Of a stretch of 39,636 nucleotides of DNA, positions 30,604 to 39,636 are shown piece by piece (the stretch's first letter is position 1; every line of letters starts with the position of its first letter). Source of the DNA: a virus. Under the pieces are notes generated by a model. That model worked only from the letters and a program-made list of their open reading frames with translations. It made no database searches and had not been told where the DNA came from. A program made the translations under genes and the position numbers. The stretch covers positions 1 to 39,636 of the IMG/VR virus record IMGVR_UViG_3300047446_000269; one strand, 5' to 3'.

Positions 30604-31914
30604 ATGGCTTCCTGGAAAGACCGTTTGCAGAATGCGTCGTTCCGCGGCGTACCATTTAAAGTAGAAGAAGAAAGTGCCGTTGTTGGCCGCCGAGTGGAAA
30701 CCCACGAATTTCCCAATCGTGATAAGCCCTACAGCGAAGACCTCGGTAAAGTTACATTTCGTCCTACCATCACAGCGTATGTCATCGGTGATGACTGTTT
30801 CGACCAGCGCGACAAGCTGATTGAAGCACTGAATAAACCAGGTCCAGGAGCACTTGTTCACCCCACTTTTGGTGAATTGCAGGTGTGTGTTGATGGTGAT
30901 ATCCGAGTCAGCACGACAAACAACGAAGGCCGCATGGTTCGCTTTGACCTGCGGTTTGTCGAAGCAGGTGAGATTTCCTATCCGACAGCCGGTGCCGCTA
31001 CCTCACAAAACCTCGGAGCGTCCTGTAGTGCACTTGATGGATGCATCAGTGACAACTTTGATGATTTCAGTATTGCCGGGGTGGCTGATTTTATTCAGAA
31101 CGACGTGATGGGTAATGCAACGGATATGATGGGTTATGTATCTGACAGCATGAAGGTTGTTGATACCTACGTTTCTGATGCAGCCCGACTGATGCAGGGG
31201 GATATTTCTGTTCTTCTCCCACCGCCATCTTCGGGTAAAACCTTTGTTGACCAGCTGCAAAAAATGTGGTGAACCGGCAACCGTCTTTTTGGTAATGCCT
31301 CTGATTTAGGGAAAATGATTAAGTCCTTCTCCGGCATTAGCCTGGGGCATGATCTCGCACCTCGCGGGGTATGGAAAACGGATAGCGTCACGACGAAAAC
31401 AACCAAGCAGCAAACGAACCTGGTAGCCAGCGCAATTCGTACGACTGCCATCAGTGAAGCGGCTAATGCGGTGACCCAGTTACCCACTCCGGTAAAAACA
31501 ACCACTACTCTTCAGGAGCAGCAAAGCAGCTGGCCTGTTATTACCCATCCTGCACTGAACAATACTTCGGAGACGGTAACCACTGCTGTGGTGGACATCC
31601 CTACCTGGGATGACCTCGTTGATATTCGTGATACTTTGAATACCGCTATTGATAAAGAAATGGCACGGACAACAGATGATCGCCTTTTCCTGGCGCTTCG
31701 CCGGGTAAAAGCTGATGTGAATGCCGATATTCAAAACAGGCTTCTGCAAACGGAAAAAACCATCGTTCGCTCGCCAGCAGAGGTTGTGCCAGCGATAGTT
31801 CTGGCAGCCACCTGGTATGACAATGCTGCAAGGGAAACAGACATCACTCGTCGCAATACCGTCAGCCATCCCGGTTTTATTCCTGTCAGACCTCTGAGAG
31901 TGCCAACACGATGA
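30604..31914 (+). pseudogene. DNA circularisation protein N (Mu gp43-like), interrupted by in-frame UGA
   Basis: Two open segments in one frame, 30604-31272 (MASWKDRLQNASFRGVPF..., 222 residues) and the frame continuing to 31914, are separated only by TGA at 31270-31272. Between the stop and the next ATG (31315) the frame still reads TGNRLFGNASDLGK, and this part looks conserved, so the ancestral product was one 436-residue protein of the DNA circularisation/baseplate hub-associated family. Next follows the gp44-like gene, as in Mu. The UGA may be a point mutation (CGA or TGG to TGA) that inactivates tail assembly, or may be read through at low level. ATG 31315 has only a poorly spaced AGGG. 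Confidence 0.8.
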
Positions 31915-32987
31915 ATGACAATGTCACTTTGCGCGTCAATGGCCGCGAATGGAGCGGATGGACTTCTGTCCGGATCAGTGCCGGAATTGAGCGCCTGGCG
32001 AGAGACTTCACGGTTGAAATTACCCGTCAGTGGCCGGGAGAAAATACCGACCAGACAATGAAACCTAAAGTTAAAAACGGGGATCGTGTTGAGGTACTTC
32101 TCGGTGATGACCTGGTGATCACTGGCTGGGTTGAAGCAACACCTGTCCGTTACGATGCAACCTCCATCAGTACCGGGATTTCCGGGCGTAGCCTGACCGC
32201 CGATCTGATTGACTGCACCGCCGAGCCGACACAATTTAATGGACGTTCACTGGTACAGATAGCCAGTGACCTTGCGAAGCCGTTCGGCATTAGCGTAGTA
32301 GATGCAGGTGCGCCGACCGACACTATTCCGTCAGTACAACCCGACCATGGCGAAAGCGTGATTGATGTGCTGAACAAGATGCTGGGTAACCAGCAGGCGC
32401 TGGCCTATGACGATCCCCGCGGCAGGCTGGTTATCGGCAGGCCGGGAGCGACCCGTTGCCACACTGCACTGGTATGGGGGCAAAATGTCATCTCCTGTGA
32501 TACGGAAAAAAGTATCCGGGACAGGTTTTCGACTTATCAGGTTTCCGGTCAGCGTGCCGGTAATGACAATGATTTTGGCGCGGCCACAACAACAGCGTTA
32601 CGCGCCAGAACGGAAGACGCTGCTATCGGTCGCTATCGTCCGCTGTATGTCCAGCAAACCGGTCAGGCAACAGGGGCAAGTTGCATTGCACGTGCCGAGT
32701 TCGAGGCCCGACAGCGTGCAGCCCGTACAGATGAAACAACCTATGTGGTGTGGGGGTGGCGACAGGGCGACGGTTCGTTATGGCAACCCAACCAGCGTGT
32801 CATCGTCTGGGACCCAAACTGCGGGTTCGATAATGCCGAACTGCTTATTTCCGAGGTGACCTTAACCCGGGACCAGAGCGGCACCCTGGCTGAACTTCGT
32901 GTCGGCCCACCAGATGCTTATCTGCCTGAACCGGCAGATCCGAAAAAGCGGAAAAAGAAAAAGTCGAGTAGTGAGGTGCCATTCTGA
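31911..32987 (+). CDS. Baseplate hub protein, Mu gp44/P-like
   Basis: 358-residue protein of the Mu P/late-control-D type that forms the central hub of the baseplate. Typical segments are VTLRVNGREWSGWTSVRISAGIE at the start, VEVLLGDDLVITGWVEA and PDHGESVIDVLNKML. The C terminus is Lys-rich (KKRKKKKSSS). It overlaps the interrupted gp43-like gene by ATGA and the next gene by one base. Confidence 0.92.
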   Translation: MNDNVTLRVNGREWSGWTSVRISAGIERLARDFTVEITRQWPGENTDQTMKPKVKNGDRVEVLLGDDLVITGWVEATPVRYDATSISTGISGRSLTADLIDCTAEPTQFNGRSLVQIASDLAKPFGISVVDAGAPTDTIPSVQPDHGESVIDVLNKMLGNQQALAYDDPRGRLVIGRPGATRCHTALVWGQNVISCDTEKSIRDRFSTYQVSGQRAGNDNDFGAATTTALRARTEDAAIGRYRPLYVQQTGQATGASCIARAEFEARQRAARTDETTYVVWGWRQGDGSLWQPNQRVIVWDPNCGFDNAELLISEVTLTRDQSGTLAELRVGPPDAYLPEPADPKKRKKKKSSSEVPF

Positions 32988-33535
32988 TGCGAGCACTCAA
33001 TGTATTACAGCGCCAGATCCTCAGCCTGATTGGGCGAGCGGTTGTGAAAAGTGTGAATGCTGATGCGAAGTGCCAAACGGTGGATGTTGCTCTACTGGCA
33101 GATGAGGGCAAGCAGGGCGTTGAACATCTTGAACCTTATGGATTTACATCGCGGGCACATACCGGCTCAGAAGCTATAGTGCTGTTCCCTGATGGTGACA
33201 GGTCGCATGCCGTGACCGTTGTTGTCGCTGATCGTCGCTATCGGATCAAAGGTCTGAAAGATGGTGAAGCGGCGCTATATGACGATTTAGGTCAGTCAGT
33301 GCATCTGACTCGTGACGGGATAGTTGTCAATGGGGCCGGGAAACCGATCACCTTCACTAATGCCCCGAAAGCCCGTTTTGAAATGGACATCGAGGCCACC
33401 GGCCAGATTAAAGACCTGTGTGATTCAAATGGCCTGACGATGGCCGCAATGCGTGTTGCTTACAACGGGCATAAGCACCGTGAAAACGGCCAGGGCAATA
33501 ACACTAATACAACGGATAAACCGATGGAGGCGTGA
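32987..33535 (+). CDS. Baseplate assembly protein V, Mu gp45-like
   Basis: 182-residue protein of the gp45/spike family. An OB-like N-terminal part (about 30-90, CQTVDVALLADEGKQGVEHLEPYGF) is followed by beta-rich sequence (LGQSVHLTRDGIVVNGAGKPIT) likely forming the spike stem, and a His-containing Asn/Thr-rich end. It should be the membrane-piercing tip or its base. Confidence 0.92.
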   Translation: MRALNVLQRQILSLIGRAVVKSVNADAKCQTVDVALLADEGKQGVEHLEPYGFTSRAHTGSEAIVLFPDGDRSHAVTVVVADRRYRIKGLKDGEAALYDDLGQSVHLTRDGIVVNGAGKPITFTNAPKARFEMDIEATGQIKDLCDSNGLTMAAMRVAYNGHKHRENGQGNNTNTTDKPMEA

Positions 33536-33960
33536 TGGATCTCTGGCTGACGGTAAACGGTCGGCGTGTAAGTGCAAATGCGCCACTGGATACACTTACC
33601 CGCGCGGTCGTGATTTCTCTTTTCACCTGGCGGCGTGCGGTACCCGATGACAATGCTGATGTACCCATGGGCTGGTGGGGAGACACCTGGCCCGCCGTTC
33701 AGAATGATCGTTACGGTTCCCGCCTCTGGCTGCTCCAGCGCAGCAAGCTGACAAATCAGACTGTCAATATTGTCAGAAACTACATCAATGAAGCCCTGCA
33801 GTGGATGCTCGATGACGGCGTGGTGTCCCGCATTGATTTAACCATTCAGCGAACGGGTATCAATGAATTAGGCAACAGTCTGACATTGTGGCGCCGTGAT
33901 GGGCCGGTGGCGATTTCATTTGATGACTTATGGAGTGTGATAGCAAATGGCGGACAGTGA
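33535..33960 (+). CDS. GP46 family baseplate protein, Mu gp46-like
   Basis: 141-residue baseplate wedge-type protein: MDLWLTVNGRRVSANAPLDTLTRAVVISLFT, then MGWWGDTWP, the signature of phage GP46 proteins. I use ATG 33535, which overlaps the upstream stop by one base (TGATG); GTG 33532 is an alternative. Its end overlaps the gp47-like gene by 14 bp. Confidence 0.92.
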   Translation: MDLWLTVNGRRVSANAPLDTLTRAVVISLFTWRRAVPDDNADVPMGWWGDTWPAVQNDRYGSRLWLLQRSKLTNQTVNIVRNYINEALQWMLDDGVVSRIDLTIQRTGINELGNSLTLWRRDGPVAISFDDLWSVIANGGQ

Positions 33961-35005
33961 ATTCCAGCGGCCGACGCTGGCCGAAAATATCAGCATGCTC
34001 CGCACTGATTTGTTCGCAAGGCTTGATGTGAGCGACACACTTCGCCGCATGGACGAAGACGTGAGGGCGAAGGTTTACGCGGCAGCTCTACATACGGTTT
34101 ACGGCTATATCGATTATCTGGCAGTGAATATGCTGCCGGATAAATGTGATGAAACCTGGCTTGCCCGACATGCGGCAATGAAACGTTGCCCAAGAAAAGA
34201 CCCAACAGCAGCAGCAGGACATATCCGCTGGGACGGTGTGTCTAACGGCCTGGAAGTGACCACCGGAAGTATTATCCAGCGAGATGATCTGGTTCAGTAT
34301 GTAGTGGACGCTGATGTGATAAGTGCCGGGGGAGTGTTGCGCGTTCCGGTCACCTGCAGTGTTGTAGGAGTGACGGGTGACGCTGATGACGGTTCCTCTC
34401 TGTATCTGGTGACCCCTGTTAATGGATTGCCTTCAGCAGGTCTGGCAGACGGCATAACCGGCGGGCTGGATACAGAAGATTTGGAAGTCTGGCGAGGGCG
34501 TGTTTTAGAGCGTTATTACTGGACACCAATGGGGGGCGCAGACGGTGATTATATAGTCTGGGCTAAAGAGGTTCCTGGCATTACACGCGCCTGGACTTAT
34601 CGCCACTGGATGGGGGCGGGCTCTGTTGGCGTCATGGTTGCCAGCAGCGACCCGGTCAACCCGGTACCGGATGCGGATACAGTTCAGGCCGTAAAAGAAC
34701 ACATTGAACCTCTGGCACCTGTCGCGGGCTCTTCTCTTTACGTTTTCGCACCCGTTCCCAAGGTTGTAGATTTTCATATCAAACTGACGCCGGATACTGC
34801 CGCTGTTCGTGCGGCTGTTACCGCAGAACTGCGTTCATTCCTGTTACGGGACGGGTATCCCGAGGGAGAGCTAACGCTTTCACGTATCAACGAGGCGGTG
34901 TCTATTGCGACCGGTGAATACAGCCATCAGCTTATTGCGCCGGCAGCACCTGTAACAATCGCAAAAAATGAGCTGGCTGTACTGGGAGTATTGACGTGGA
35001 CCTGA
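33947..35005 (+). CDS. Baseplate J/gp47 family protein
   Basis: 352-residue wedge protein. It begins [22 protein letters not shown] and has the J-family central domain ([26 protein letters not shown], then [13 protein letters not shown]), ending in a conserved AVLGVLTW. Order after gp46 matches Mu. Intact. Confidence 0.94.
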   Translation: MADSEFQRPTLAENISMLRTDLFARLDVSDTLRRMDEDVRAKVYAAALHTVYGYIDYLAVNMLPDKCDETWLARHAAMKRCPRKDPTAAAGHIRWDGVSNGLEVTTGSIIQRDDLVQYVVDADVISAGGVLRVPVTCSVVGVTGDADDGSSLYLVTPVNGLPSAGLADGITGGLDTEDLEVWRGRVLERYYWTPMGGADGDYIVWAKEVPGITRAWTYRHWMGAGSVGVMVASSDPVNPVPDADTVQAVKEHIEPLAPVAGSSLYVFAPVPKVVDFHIKLTPDTAAVRAAVTAELRSFLLRDGYPEGELTLSRINEAVSIATGEYSHQLIAPAAPVTIAKNELAVLGVLTWT

Positions 35006-35577
35006 CAGAAGATGATTACACCAACCTGCTGTCTGCGCTGCTTCCCCCTGGTCCTGCGTGGTCAGTAGATGATCCAGGGGTTGCGGGGGCCGCCCCGTCT
35101 CTGCTGAGAGTTCATCTGCGTGGTAATGATCTGATGCTGGAACTCGACCCACGCACGACGACAGAACTTATTGACCGCTGGGAATTGTGCTGTGGCTTGC
35201 CGGATGAATGTATTCCCAGCGGCACCCAGACTTTGCAGCAGCGGCAGCAGCGCCTGGATGCCAAGGTTAACCTGGCTGGCGGGATTAACGAGGCATTTTA
35301 TCTGGCACAACTTGCAGCACTGGGAAAGCCTGATACCAAGATCACCCGTTACGATAAGTCGCCTTTTAAATGTATTTCTGACTGCAATGAGCAGGTTTTC
35401 TCTATCGACTGGCGTTACTACTGGGAAGTGAATATGCCTTCCTCGACCGATGCCACTAGTATGACCTGCATCAGCACCTGTGATTCTTCACTTCGTACCT
35501 GGGGCGATACCGTTGCTGAGTGCGTGCTCAGCAAACTTTGCCCTTCGCATACTTATCTCATCTTCAAATATCCGTAA
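34996..35577 (+). CDS. DUF2313/YmfQ-like tail protein, Mu gp48-like
   Basis: 193-residue protein of the YmfQ/DUF2313 family linking baseplate and fibres: [17 protein letters not shown] near the start, [26 protein letters not shown], and a Cys-rich C-terminal half ([23 protein letters not shown]). It overlaps gp47 by 10 bp. It directly precedes the fibre gene. Confidence 0.9.
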   Translation: MDLTEDDYTNLLSALLPPGPAWSVDDPGVAGAAPSLLRVHLRGNDLMLELDPRTTTELIDRWELCCGLPDECIPSGTQTLQQRQQRLDAKVNLAGGINEAFYLAQLAALGKPDTKITRYDKSPFKCISDCNEQVFSIDWRYYWEVNMPSSTDATSMTCISTCDSSLRTWGDTVAECVLSKLCPSHTYLIFKYP

Positions 35578-35589
35578 TCCGGAGAAAAA

Positions 35590-36543
35590 ATGGCACATCG
35601 TATTGATACAGCTACTGCGCAGAAAGATAAATTCGGCGCGGGAAAGAATGGTTTTACCCGTGGAAATCCACAAACCGGCGAACAGGCAACGGCACTGGAT
35701 GATGATTATTTTGACATGATCCAGGAAGAGCTTATTGGCATTGTTGAAGCGGCAAAAATCACGCCGAATAAAGCAAAGCACGATCAGCTCTTAACGGCGT
35801 TAAAAGCGCTGTTCCTGGATGCGTCGTCAAATGGCTCTGATATTGCAGACAAAGCGGCGTTTCTCTCAAATCTTCAATTGGTGAGTGCAGATGGCTCAGT
35901 TGGCAGGCTTGTTAAATGTCAGACGTTCAATTCATCCGGCACCTACACGCCCACTGCAGGCACCAAATTTGCGATTGTTGAAGTCGTCGGTGGAGGTGGT
36001 GCAGGCGGTGGCTGTCAGGTAGGAACGGCCAGCAATGCGGCCTGCGGCGGTGGCGGCATGTCGGGTGAATATGCAAAGGCCCGCATTGATAACCCGACCG
36101 CTACAACAGTTACCATTGGTGCAGGCGGCGTTGGTGTAAGCGCAGCAGCCGGTCCGAGCGGTGGGGATACTTCCTTTGGTTCTGGGATTAAAGCCAAGGG
36201 TGGGCTGGGTGGTGCAACTTTGGCTGAGGGGACTTCTGCTGCTGTGGTTGGGCCAGCTGGTGGCTATGTGACTCCCGGATTTACGGGTGCCAATATTTTT
36301 GGAAGCGGGAGCGACTACACAATGCCTGGTACGCGATATTCTGGAGTTTTAGCGATAAGCGGCCCGGGTGGTAGCTCCGTTCTTGGTGCGGGTGGAGGCT
36401 CTCAGGCCATTGTCGGCGACGGTATTTCAGCTAAGGGGCCAGGCGGTGGCGGTAGTGGTGGATGTGTCTATGGTGGTGTGACACAGCAGCGGCCTGGCGG
36501 TGCTGGCATGAAAGGAATTGTCATCGTTTGGGAGTATGCGTGA
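35590..36543 (+). CDS. Tail fibre with glycine-rich receptor-binding domain
   Basis: 317-residue fibre, short for a myophage. The N-terminal 115 residues (MAHRIDTATAQKDKFGAGKNGFT) attach to the baseplate. A conserved FNSSGTYTPTAGTKFAIVEVVGGG strand then opens a glycine-rich domain to the end, with blocks such as GGGGAGGG, GPSGGDTSFG and KGPGGGGSGG, and a final KGIVIVWEY. This matches the glycine-rich domain of enterobacterial fibres; Gly-rich blocks may form polyglycine-helix tips as in T2/S16-type adhesins. It likely determines host range. The stop overlaps the next start (TGATG). Confidence 0.88.
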   Translation: MAHRIDTATAQKDKFGAGKNGFTRGNPQTGEQATALDDDYFDMIQEELIGIVEAAKITPNKAKHDQLLTALKALFLDASSNGSDIADKAAFLSNLQLVSADGSVGRLVKCQTFNSSGTYTPTAGTKFAIVEVVGGGGAGGGCQVGTASNAACGGGGMSGEYAKARIDNPTATTVTIGAGGVGVSAAAGPSGGDTSFGSGIKAKGGLGGATLAEGTSAAVVGPAGGYVTPGFTGANIFGSGSDYTMPGTRYSGVLAISGPGGSSVLGAGGGSQAIVGDGISAKGPGGGGSGGCVYGGVTQQRPGGAGMKGIVIVWEYA

Positions 36544-36959
36544 TGGATATGACGTTTGCAGTAATCGAAAATAATGTTGTTGTTAATATCATTGTCTGGG
36601 ATGGCGTTTCAGCTTATGGGGCTGGTGGGAATCAGACGCTGATAAAGGTGCCAGGGGCTGCATATGGTAGGCCCGTTCCGGAAATTGGCTGGCATTTTGA
36701 CAACGGCGTATTCAATCCACCGCCTCTGCCCGTAAAAACACATGATGAGCTGGTATCTGATGTAGATCAGGATAAACAATCACGGCTTGCGCATGCTAAC
36801 GCAGTAACAGCAGACTGGCGAACTGATTTATTACTGGGAACAGTCAGTGATGAAGATAAGGCAAAATTGGTTGTCTGGATGCGGTACATCAAAGATGTGA
36901 AAGCGGTGGAGACATCAAACCCAACAGATATCAGTTGGCCGCCATTACCAGCAGCATAG
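36543..36959 (+). CDS. Tail fibre assembly protein
   Basis: 138-residue chaperone of the caudo_TAP/Tfa type: it begins MDMTFAVIENNVVVNIIVWDG and ends with DKAKLVVWMRYIKDVKAVETS and SWPPLPAA, the family's C-terminal signature. It is needed for fibre folding or trimerisation. ATG 36543 overlaps the fibre stop by one base. It is the last recognisable phage structural gene. Confidence 0.9.
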   Translation: MDMTFAVIENNVVVNIIVWDGVSAYGAGGNQTLIKVPGAAYGRPVPEIGWHFDNGVFNPPPLPVKTHDELVSDVDQDKQSRLAHANAVTADWRTDLLLGTVSDEDKAKLVVWMRYIKDVKAVETSNPTDISWPPLPAA

Positions 36960-37097
36960 GAACCATTTCTCGAAAGCGCAGAACTGAAAATTTACACAAC
37001 GCGTAATCCCTTCATCCAAAACGTCCTTTAATCCTGTTAGCTCACAACATCGCCAGCCCGCATAGCCGCCCCGCTTGATCAGGTTTAAGGATAGATA

Positions 37098-37117
37098 TAC
37101 TGTATATAAATACAGTT
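37098..37117 (+). promoter_or_regulatory. LexA box of umuDC
   Basis: TACTGTATATAAATACAGTT is a near-perfect SOS box (CTGT at 37100-37103, ACAG at 37112-37115). It lies 19 bp before the umuD start codon, so expression should depend on LexA release. Confidence 0.92.
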
Positions 37118-37135
37118 ATTATTTGTGGCTATCTT

Positions 37136-37555
37136 ATGAATCTGATCAAACCCGTATTTTTGCGAGAGGTTGTAACCGTTCCTCTGTTCAGCGACCCGGT
37201 AAAGTGTGGCTTCCCGTCGCCCGCGCAGGACTATGTGGAAGAGCGTGTAGACATTGCTGAGTTGATCGTACCTCACCCAAGCAGTACCTATTTCGTGCGG
37301 GCGTCAGGGGACTCAATGATCGACGGGGGGATCAGCGACGGTGATTTACTGGCCGTGGATTGTTCTCGCACCGCCAGGCATAACGATGTTGTGATTGCCT
37401 CGGTTGATGGTGAATTTACCGTTAAACGCCTCCAGCTTTACCCGACCATCCAGCTTAACCCGATGAACACGGCGTACGCCCCAATTCTGATTGGCAGTGA
37501 GGGCACGCTCAATATTCTGGGCGTGGTCACGTTCGTCATTAAATCGATGGGCTGA
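37136..37555 (+). CDS. umuD: UmuD, self-processing subunit of DNA polymerase V
   Basis: 139-residue S24 peptidase. RecA-stimulated self-cleavage at Cys24-Gly25 (KCGFPSP) gives UmuD', which activates UmuC for translesion synthesis. The catalytic pair Ser60 ([10 protein letters not shown]) and Lys97 (FTVKRL) has the same numbering as E. coli UmuD. It lies directly behind a LexA box and two bases before umuC. The copy may be prophage cargo or host; it follows the tail fibre assembly gene without a visible att site. Confidence 0.95.
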   Translation: MNLIKPVFLREVVTVPLFSDPVKCGFPSPAQDYVEERVDIAELIVPHPSSTYFVRASGDSMIDGGISDGDLLAVDCSRTARHNDVVIASVDGEFTVKRLQLYPTIQLNPMNTAYAPILIGSEGTLNILGVVTFVIKSMG

Positions 37556-37557
37556 CC

Positions 37558-38832
37558 ATGTTTGCCCTGGTAGATGTCAATTCGTTCTATGCCAGTTGCG
37601 AAACGGTATTCAGGCCAGATTTGCAGGGCAGGCCGGTAGTCGTGCTCTCGAATAATGATGGCTGCGTTATTGCCCGGAGTGCAGAAGCGAAAGCCATTGG
37701 CGTCAAAATGGGCGACCCGTATTTCAAGCAAAAGGAGTTGTTCCGGAGGTTCGGTGTTGTCTGCTTCAGCTCCAATTACGAGTTGTACGCCGATATGTCT
37801 GACCGGGTGATGACCACGCTCGAGGAAATGTCCCCGCGCTGTGAAATTTATAGTATCGATGAAGCATTTTGTGACCTGACTGGCGTGCGGAATTGTCGCA
37901 ACCTTGAGGATTTTGGTAGGGAAATTCGGGAGACTATTTTGCTGCGAACGCGTCTCACCGTGGGCGTTGGGGTGGCGCAAACCAAGACTTTAGCCAAGCT
38001 CGCTAACCATGCAGCCAAGAAATGGCAACGGCAAACGGGTGGTGTGGTGGACCTGACGAATTTAGAAAAGCAGCGGAAGCTGATGGCGTATTTCCCGGTT
38101 GATGAAGTCTGGGGCGTTGGCCGCCGTATCTCCAAAAAGCTCGAAGCCATGGGAATTAAAACGGTTCTCCAGCTGGCTGACACGGATATCCGGTTTATCA
38201 GGAAGCACTTCAACGTAGTGCTCGAGCGCACCGTTCGGGAGCTGCGCGGTGAACCCTGCCTCGGCCTGGAAGAGTTTGCACCAACCAAACAGGAAATCGT
38301 CTGCTCACGCTCATTCGGTGACCGGGTGACTGAATACGAACAAATGCGCCAGGCTATCTGTAGTTATGCGGCGCGCGCTGGGGAGAAACTACGGGGTGAA
38401 CATCAGTTCTGCCGCTATATCTCTGTATTCATCAAAACATCACCGTTCGCGCTGAATGAGCCATATTACGGGAGCCAAGGGGCTGTGAAATTAATGACGC
38501 CAACGCAGGACACCCGCGACATTATTGCTGCGGCAATGCGCTGTCTCGATAAAATCTGGAAGGATGGGTACCGCTATCAGAAAGCCGGGATTATGCTGGG
38601 TGACTTCTTCAGCCAGGGTGTGGCTCAACTCAATTTGTTTGACGACAACGCGCCGCGACAAAACAGCGCTGCGTTGATGGAAGTGCTGGACCATCTCAAC
38701 CACAAGAACGGGAAAGGGGCGCTGTATTTTGCAGGGCAGGGTATCCAGCAACAGTGGCAGATGAAACGGGACATGCTCTCGCCGCGCTACACGACGAGAT
38801 GGTCAGATTTGCTGGTGGTGAAGGTGAGATAG
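37558..38832 (+). CDS. umuC: UmuC, catalytic subunit of error-prone DNA polymerase V
   Basis: 424-residue Y-family polymerase. The active-site carboxylates are Asp6 (ALVDVNSFY) and Asp101-Glu102 ([13 protein letters not shown]). The thumb, little-finger and C-terminal regions are complete, with a QLNLF beta-clamp motif near 357-361. It forms an operon with umuD and should give SOS mutagenesis to the lysogen. No convincing terminator follows; a short hairpin AGCTAC/GTAGCT (38871-38885) lies between the convergent genes. Confidence 0.96.
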   Translation: MFALVDVNSFYASCETVFRPDLQGRPVVVLSNNDGCVIARSAEAKAIGVKMGDPYFKQKELFRRFGVVCFSSNYELYADMSDRVMTTLEEMSPRCEIYSIDEAFCDLTGVRNCRNLEDFGREIRETILLRTRLTVGVGVAQTKTLAKLANHAAKKWQRQTGGVVDLTNLEKQRKLMAYFPVDEVWGVGRRISKKLEAMGIKTVLQLADTDIRFIRKHFNVVLERTVRELRGEPCLGLEEFAPTKQEIVCSRSFGDRVTEYEQMRQAICSYAARAGEKLRGEHQFCRYISVFIKTSPFALNEPYYGSQGAVKLMTPTQDTRDIIAAAMRCLDKIWKDGYRYQKAGIMLGDFFSQGVAQLNLFDDNAPRQNSAALMEVLDHLNHKNGKGALYFAGQGIQQQWQMKRDMLSPRYTTRWSDLLVVKVR

Positions 38833-38883
38833 GTTGAACTCACAGCCACTTTGGGGCATACAAAAACTTCAGCTACTCGGTAG

Positions 38884-39636
38884 CTAAATAACGGCATAAA
38901 TAGAATGGCTGCCATCAACATTTAAAGCAGGGGCGCAGCTTTGCAATATCCCTTGGCTTGTTTTTTTATGTTTTAGTTGTTCATTCATCATCTTCAGCCA
39001 ATCTAGTTTCTGGTTTTTATAGCGAGGGCTAGGATATCTGTACCAGGGGTTTAAAAGTTGAATTCCTTCTACTTGTTTAAATTGGTTTAGAAATTCCGTT
39101 GCAGCCTCTTTGAGTACCTTGTTTGCCCCCCAAGCTGCGATCAGTGTTTTAGATTGAGAGCAATAATCCAGTAACTCTCTCTGCCGCTGCTTGTTCGTAA
39201 GGCTATGAAGATTCGTTGCATCTAAAGATGAAGCTTTTTGAAACTCGATAGAAAATTGCCTACTGTTACCATTTCGAAGGTCGGATAAATTTAAGATACG
39301 AACATGCTTCCAACCTTGAAGTAACATTAAACGCATAATTTGATATTGGGCGTTATCAGGCCTAGCCGGGATAATATCTTTTTCCAATTGTCCAGAAGCT
39401 ATCTGCCGAGCTGTGTACTTTTTAGGAATATAGGCACAATTTTCGGGTTTAGATGATCCTGGATTCATCATAACCACCACTGCGCACGGATTAGAGTCAG
39501 AAGCGAAGCCTGAAGACTTAGCTACGATCTCTAAGACACTGCGACATTTGAATGTAATACCATTTATTTCAAGATCGTAGAAATGACCATAAACTGAAAA
39601 CTGACTCTTTAGATCATGTGCATAAATAAATTGCAT
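38884..39636 (-). CDS. DUF1643-like protein (start at the window edge)
   Basis: 250 residues from an ATG at the last bases of the window; an earlier start cannot be excluded. The sequence has the DUF1643 pattern: AVVVMMNPGSS, a later DNAQYQIMRLMLLQGWKHVRILNLSDLRN, and LIAAWGANK. DUF1643 resembles uracil-DNA-glycosylase-like folds in my understanding, but its activity is unknown. The gene is AT-rich, unlike umuDC and the tail genes, and convergent with umuC. It may be phage cargo near the right end or part of a host accessory region. Confidence 0.7.
   Translation of the reverse strand: MQFIYAHDLKSQFSVYGHFYDLEINGITFKCRSVLEIVAKSSGFASDSNPCAVVVMMNPGSSKPENCAYIPKKYTARQIASGQLEKDIIPARPDNAQYQIMRLMLLQGWKHVRILNLSDLRNGNSRQFSIEFQKASSLDATNLHSLTNKQRQRELLDYCSQSKTLIAAWGANKVLKEAATEFLNQFKQVEGIQLLNPWYRYPSPRYKNQKLDWLKMMNEQLKHKKTSQGILQSCAPALNVDGSHSIYAVI

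Noticed and set aside
31315-31914. Independent gene starting at ATG 31315
   Set aside because: The frame is continuous with the upstream half apart from one TGA, and conserved-looking sequence lies before this ATG, so it is the 3' part of the circularisation gene.

Overview
The window is chromosomal DNA of a member of the Enterobacteriaceae carrying an essentially whole lambdoid prophage. The host flank is visible only at the left. It is osmV (1-1146, minus), the ATPase gene of an osmoprotectant ABC transporter, of the long CBS-domain type known from Salmonella. The exact genus cannot be fixed from this stretch alone (Salmonella, Citrobacter, Enterobacter, Klebsiella and relatives are all possible). 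The prophage starts between osmV and a lambda-type integrase (1311-2456, minus). Its right end is not resolved: no convincing second attachment site was found, so umuDC (37136-38832) and the DUF1643-like gene at the right edge may be phage cargo or host genes.

Layout. The left arm, 1311-5823, is transcribed leftward: int, xis, a string of small proteins (zinc-binding, DUF1187, DUF1482) and a RecE-like protein that lacks the exonuclease domain. The immunity region, 5824-6793, has a short repressor without a peptidase domain, a Cro/YdaS-like protein, matched operator pairs at PL and PR spaced 21 bp, and what looks like a leaderless repressor promoter. The early right arm, 6526-10071, has a YdaT/CII-like regulator, DUF4222, a winged-helix replication initiator with embedded iteron-like repeats (candidate origin), DUF1627 and a Lar-like protein. 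An AT-rich two-gene cassette (10414-11903) with its own terminator follows; it is the best candidate for an undescribed accessory (possibly anti-phage) system. A LexA box at 12262-12277 then precedes a small gene, a possible SOS-controlled antirepressor. Ref-like nuclease, RusA and antiterminator Q complete the early region.

The late region, 14195-36959, holds two accessory genes, holins, a CHAP-like endolysin, Rz/Rz1, two more accessory genes, HNH nuclease, a candidate cos site, HK97-type packaging and head genes (TerS, TerL, portal, protease, capsid, connectors), then a Mu-type contractile tail (terminator, DUF2635, sheath, tube, frameshifted assembly chaperone, tape measure, gp43- to gp48-like baseplate genes), a glycine-rich fibre and its assembly protein. 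This HK97-head plus Mu-tail plan is that of SfV/ST64B-like temperate myophages. One classical moron with its own promoter and terminator sits between the tape-measure and circularisation genes.

Points of note: the gp43-like (circularisation, N) gene has an in-frame UGA, so the prophage may be tail-defective or depend on readthrough; the chaperone gene carries a perfect T TTT TTC slippery heptamer; and the repressor/LexA-box arrangement suggests induction by an antirepressor instead of by repressor self-cleavage.
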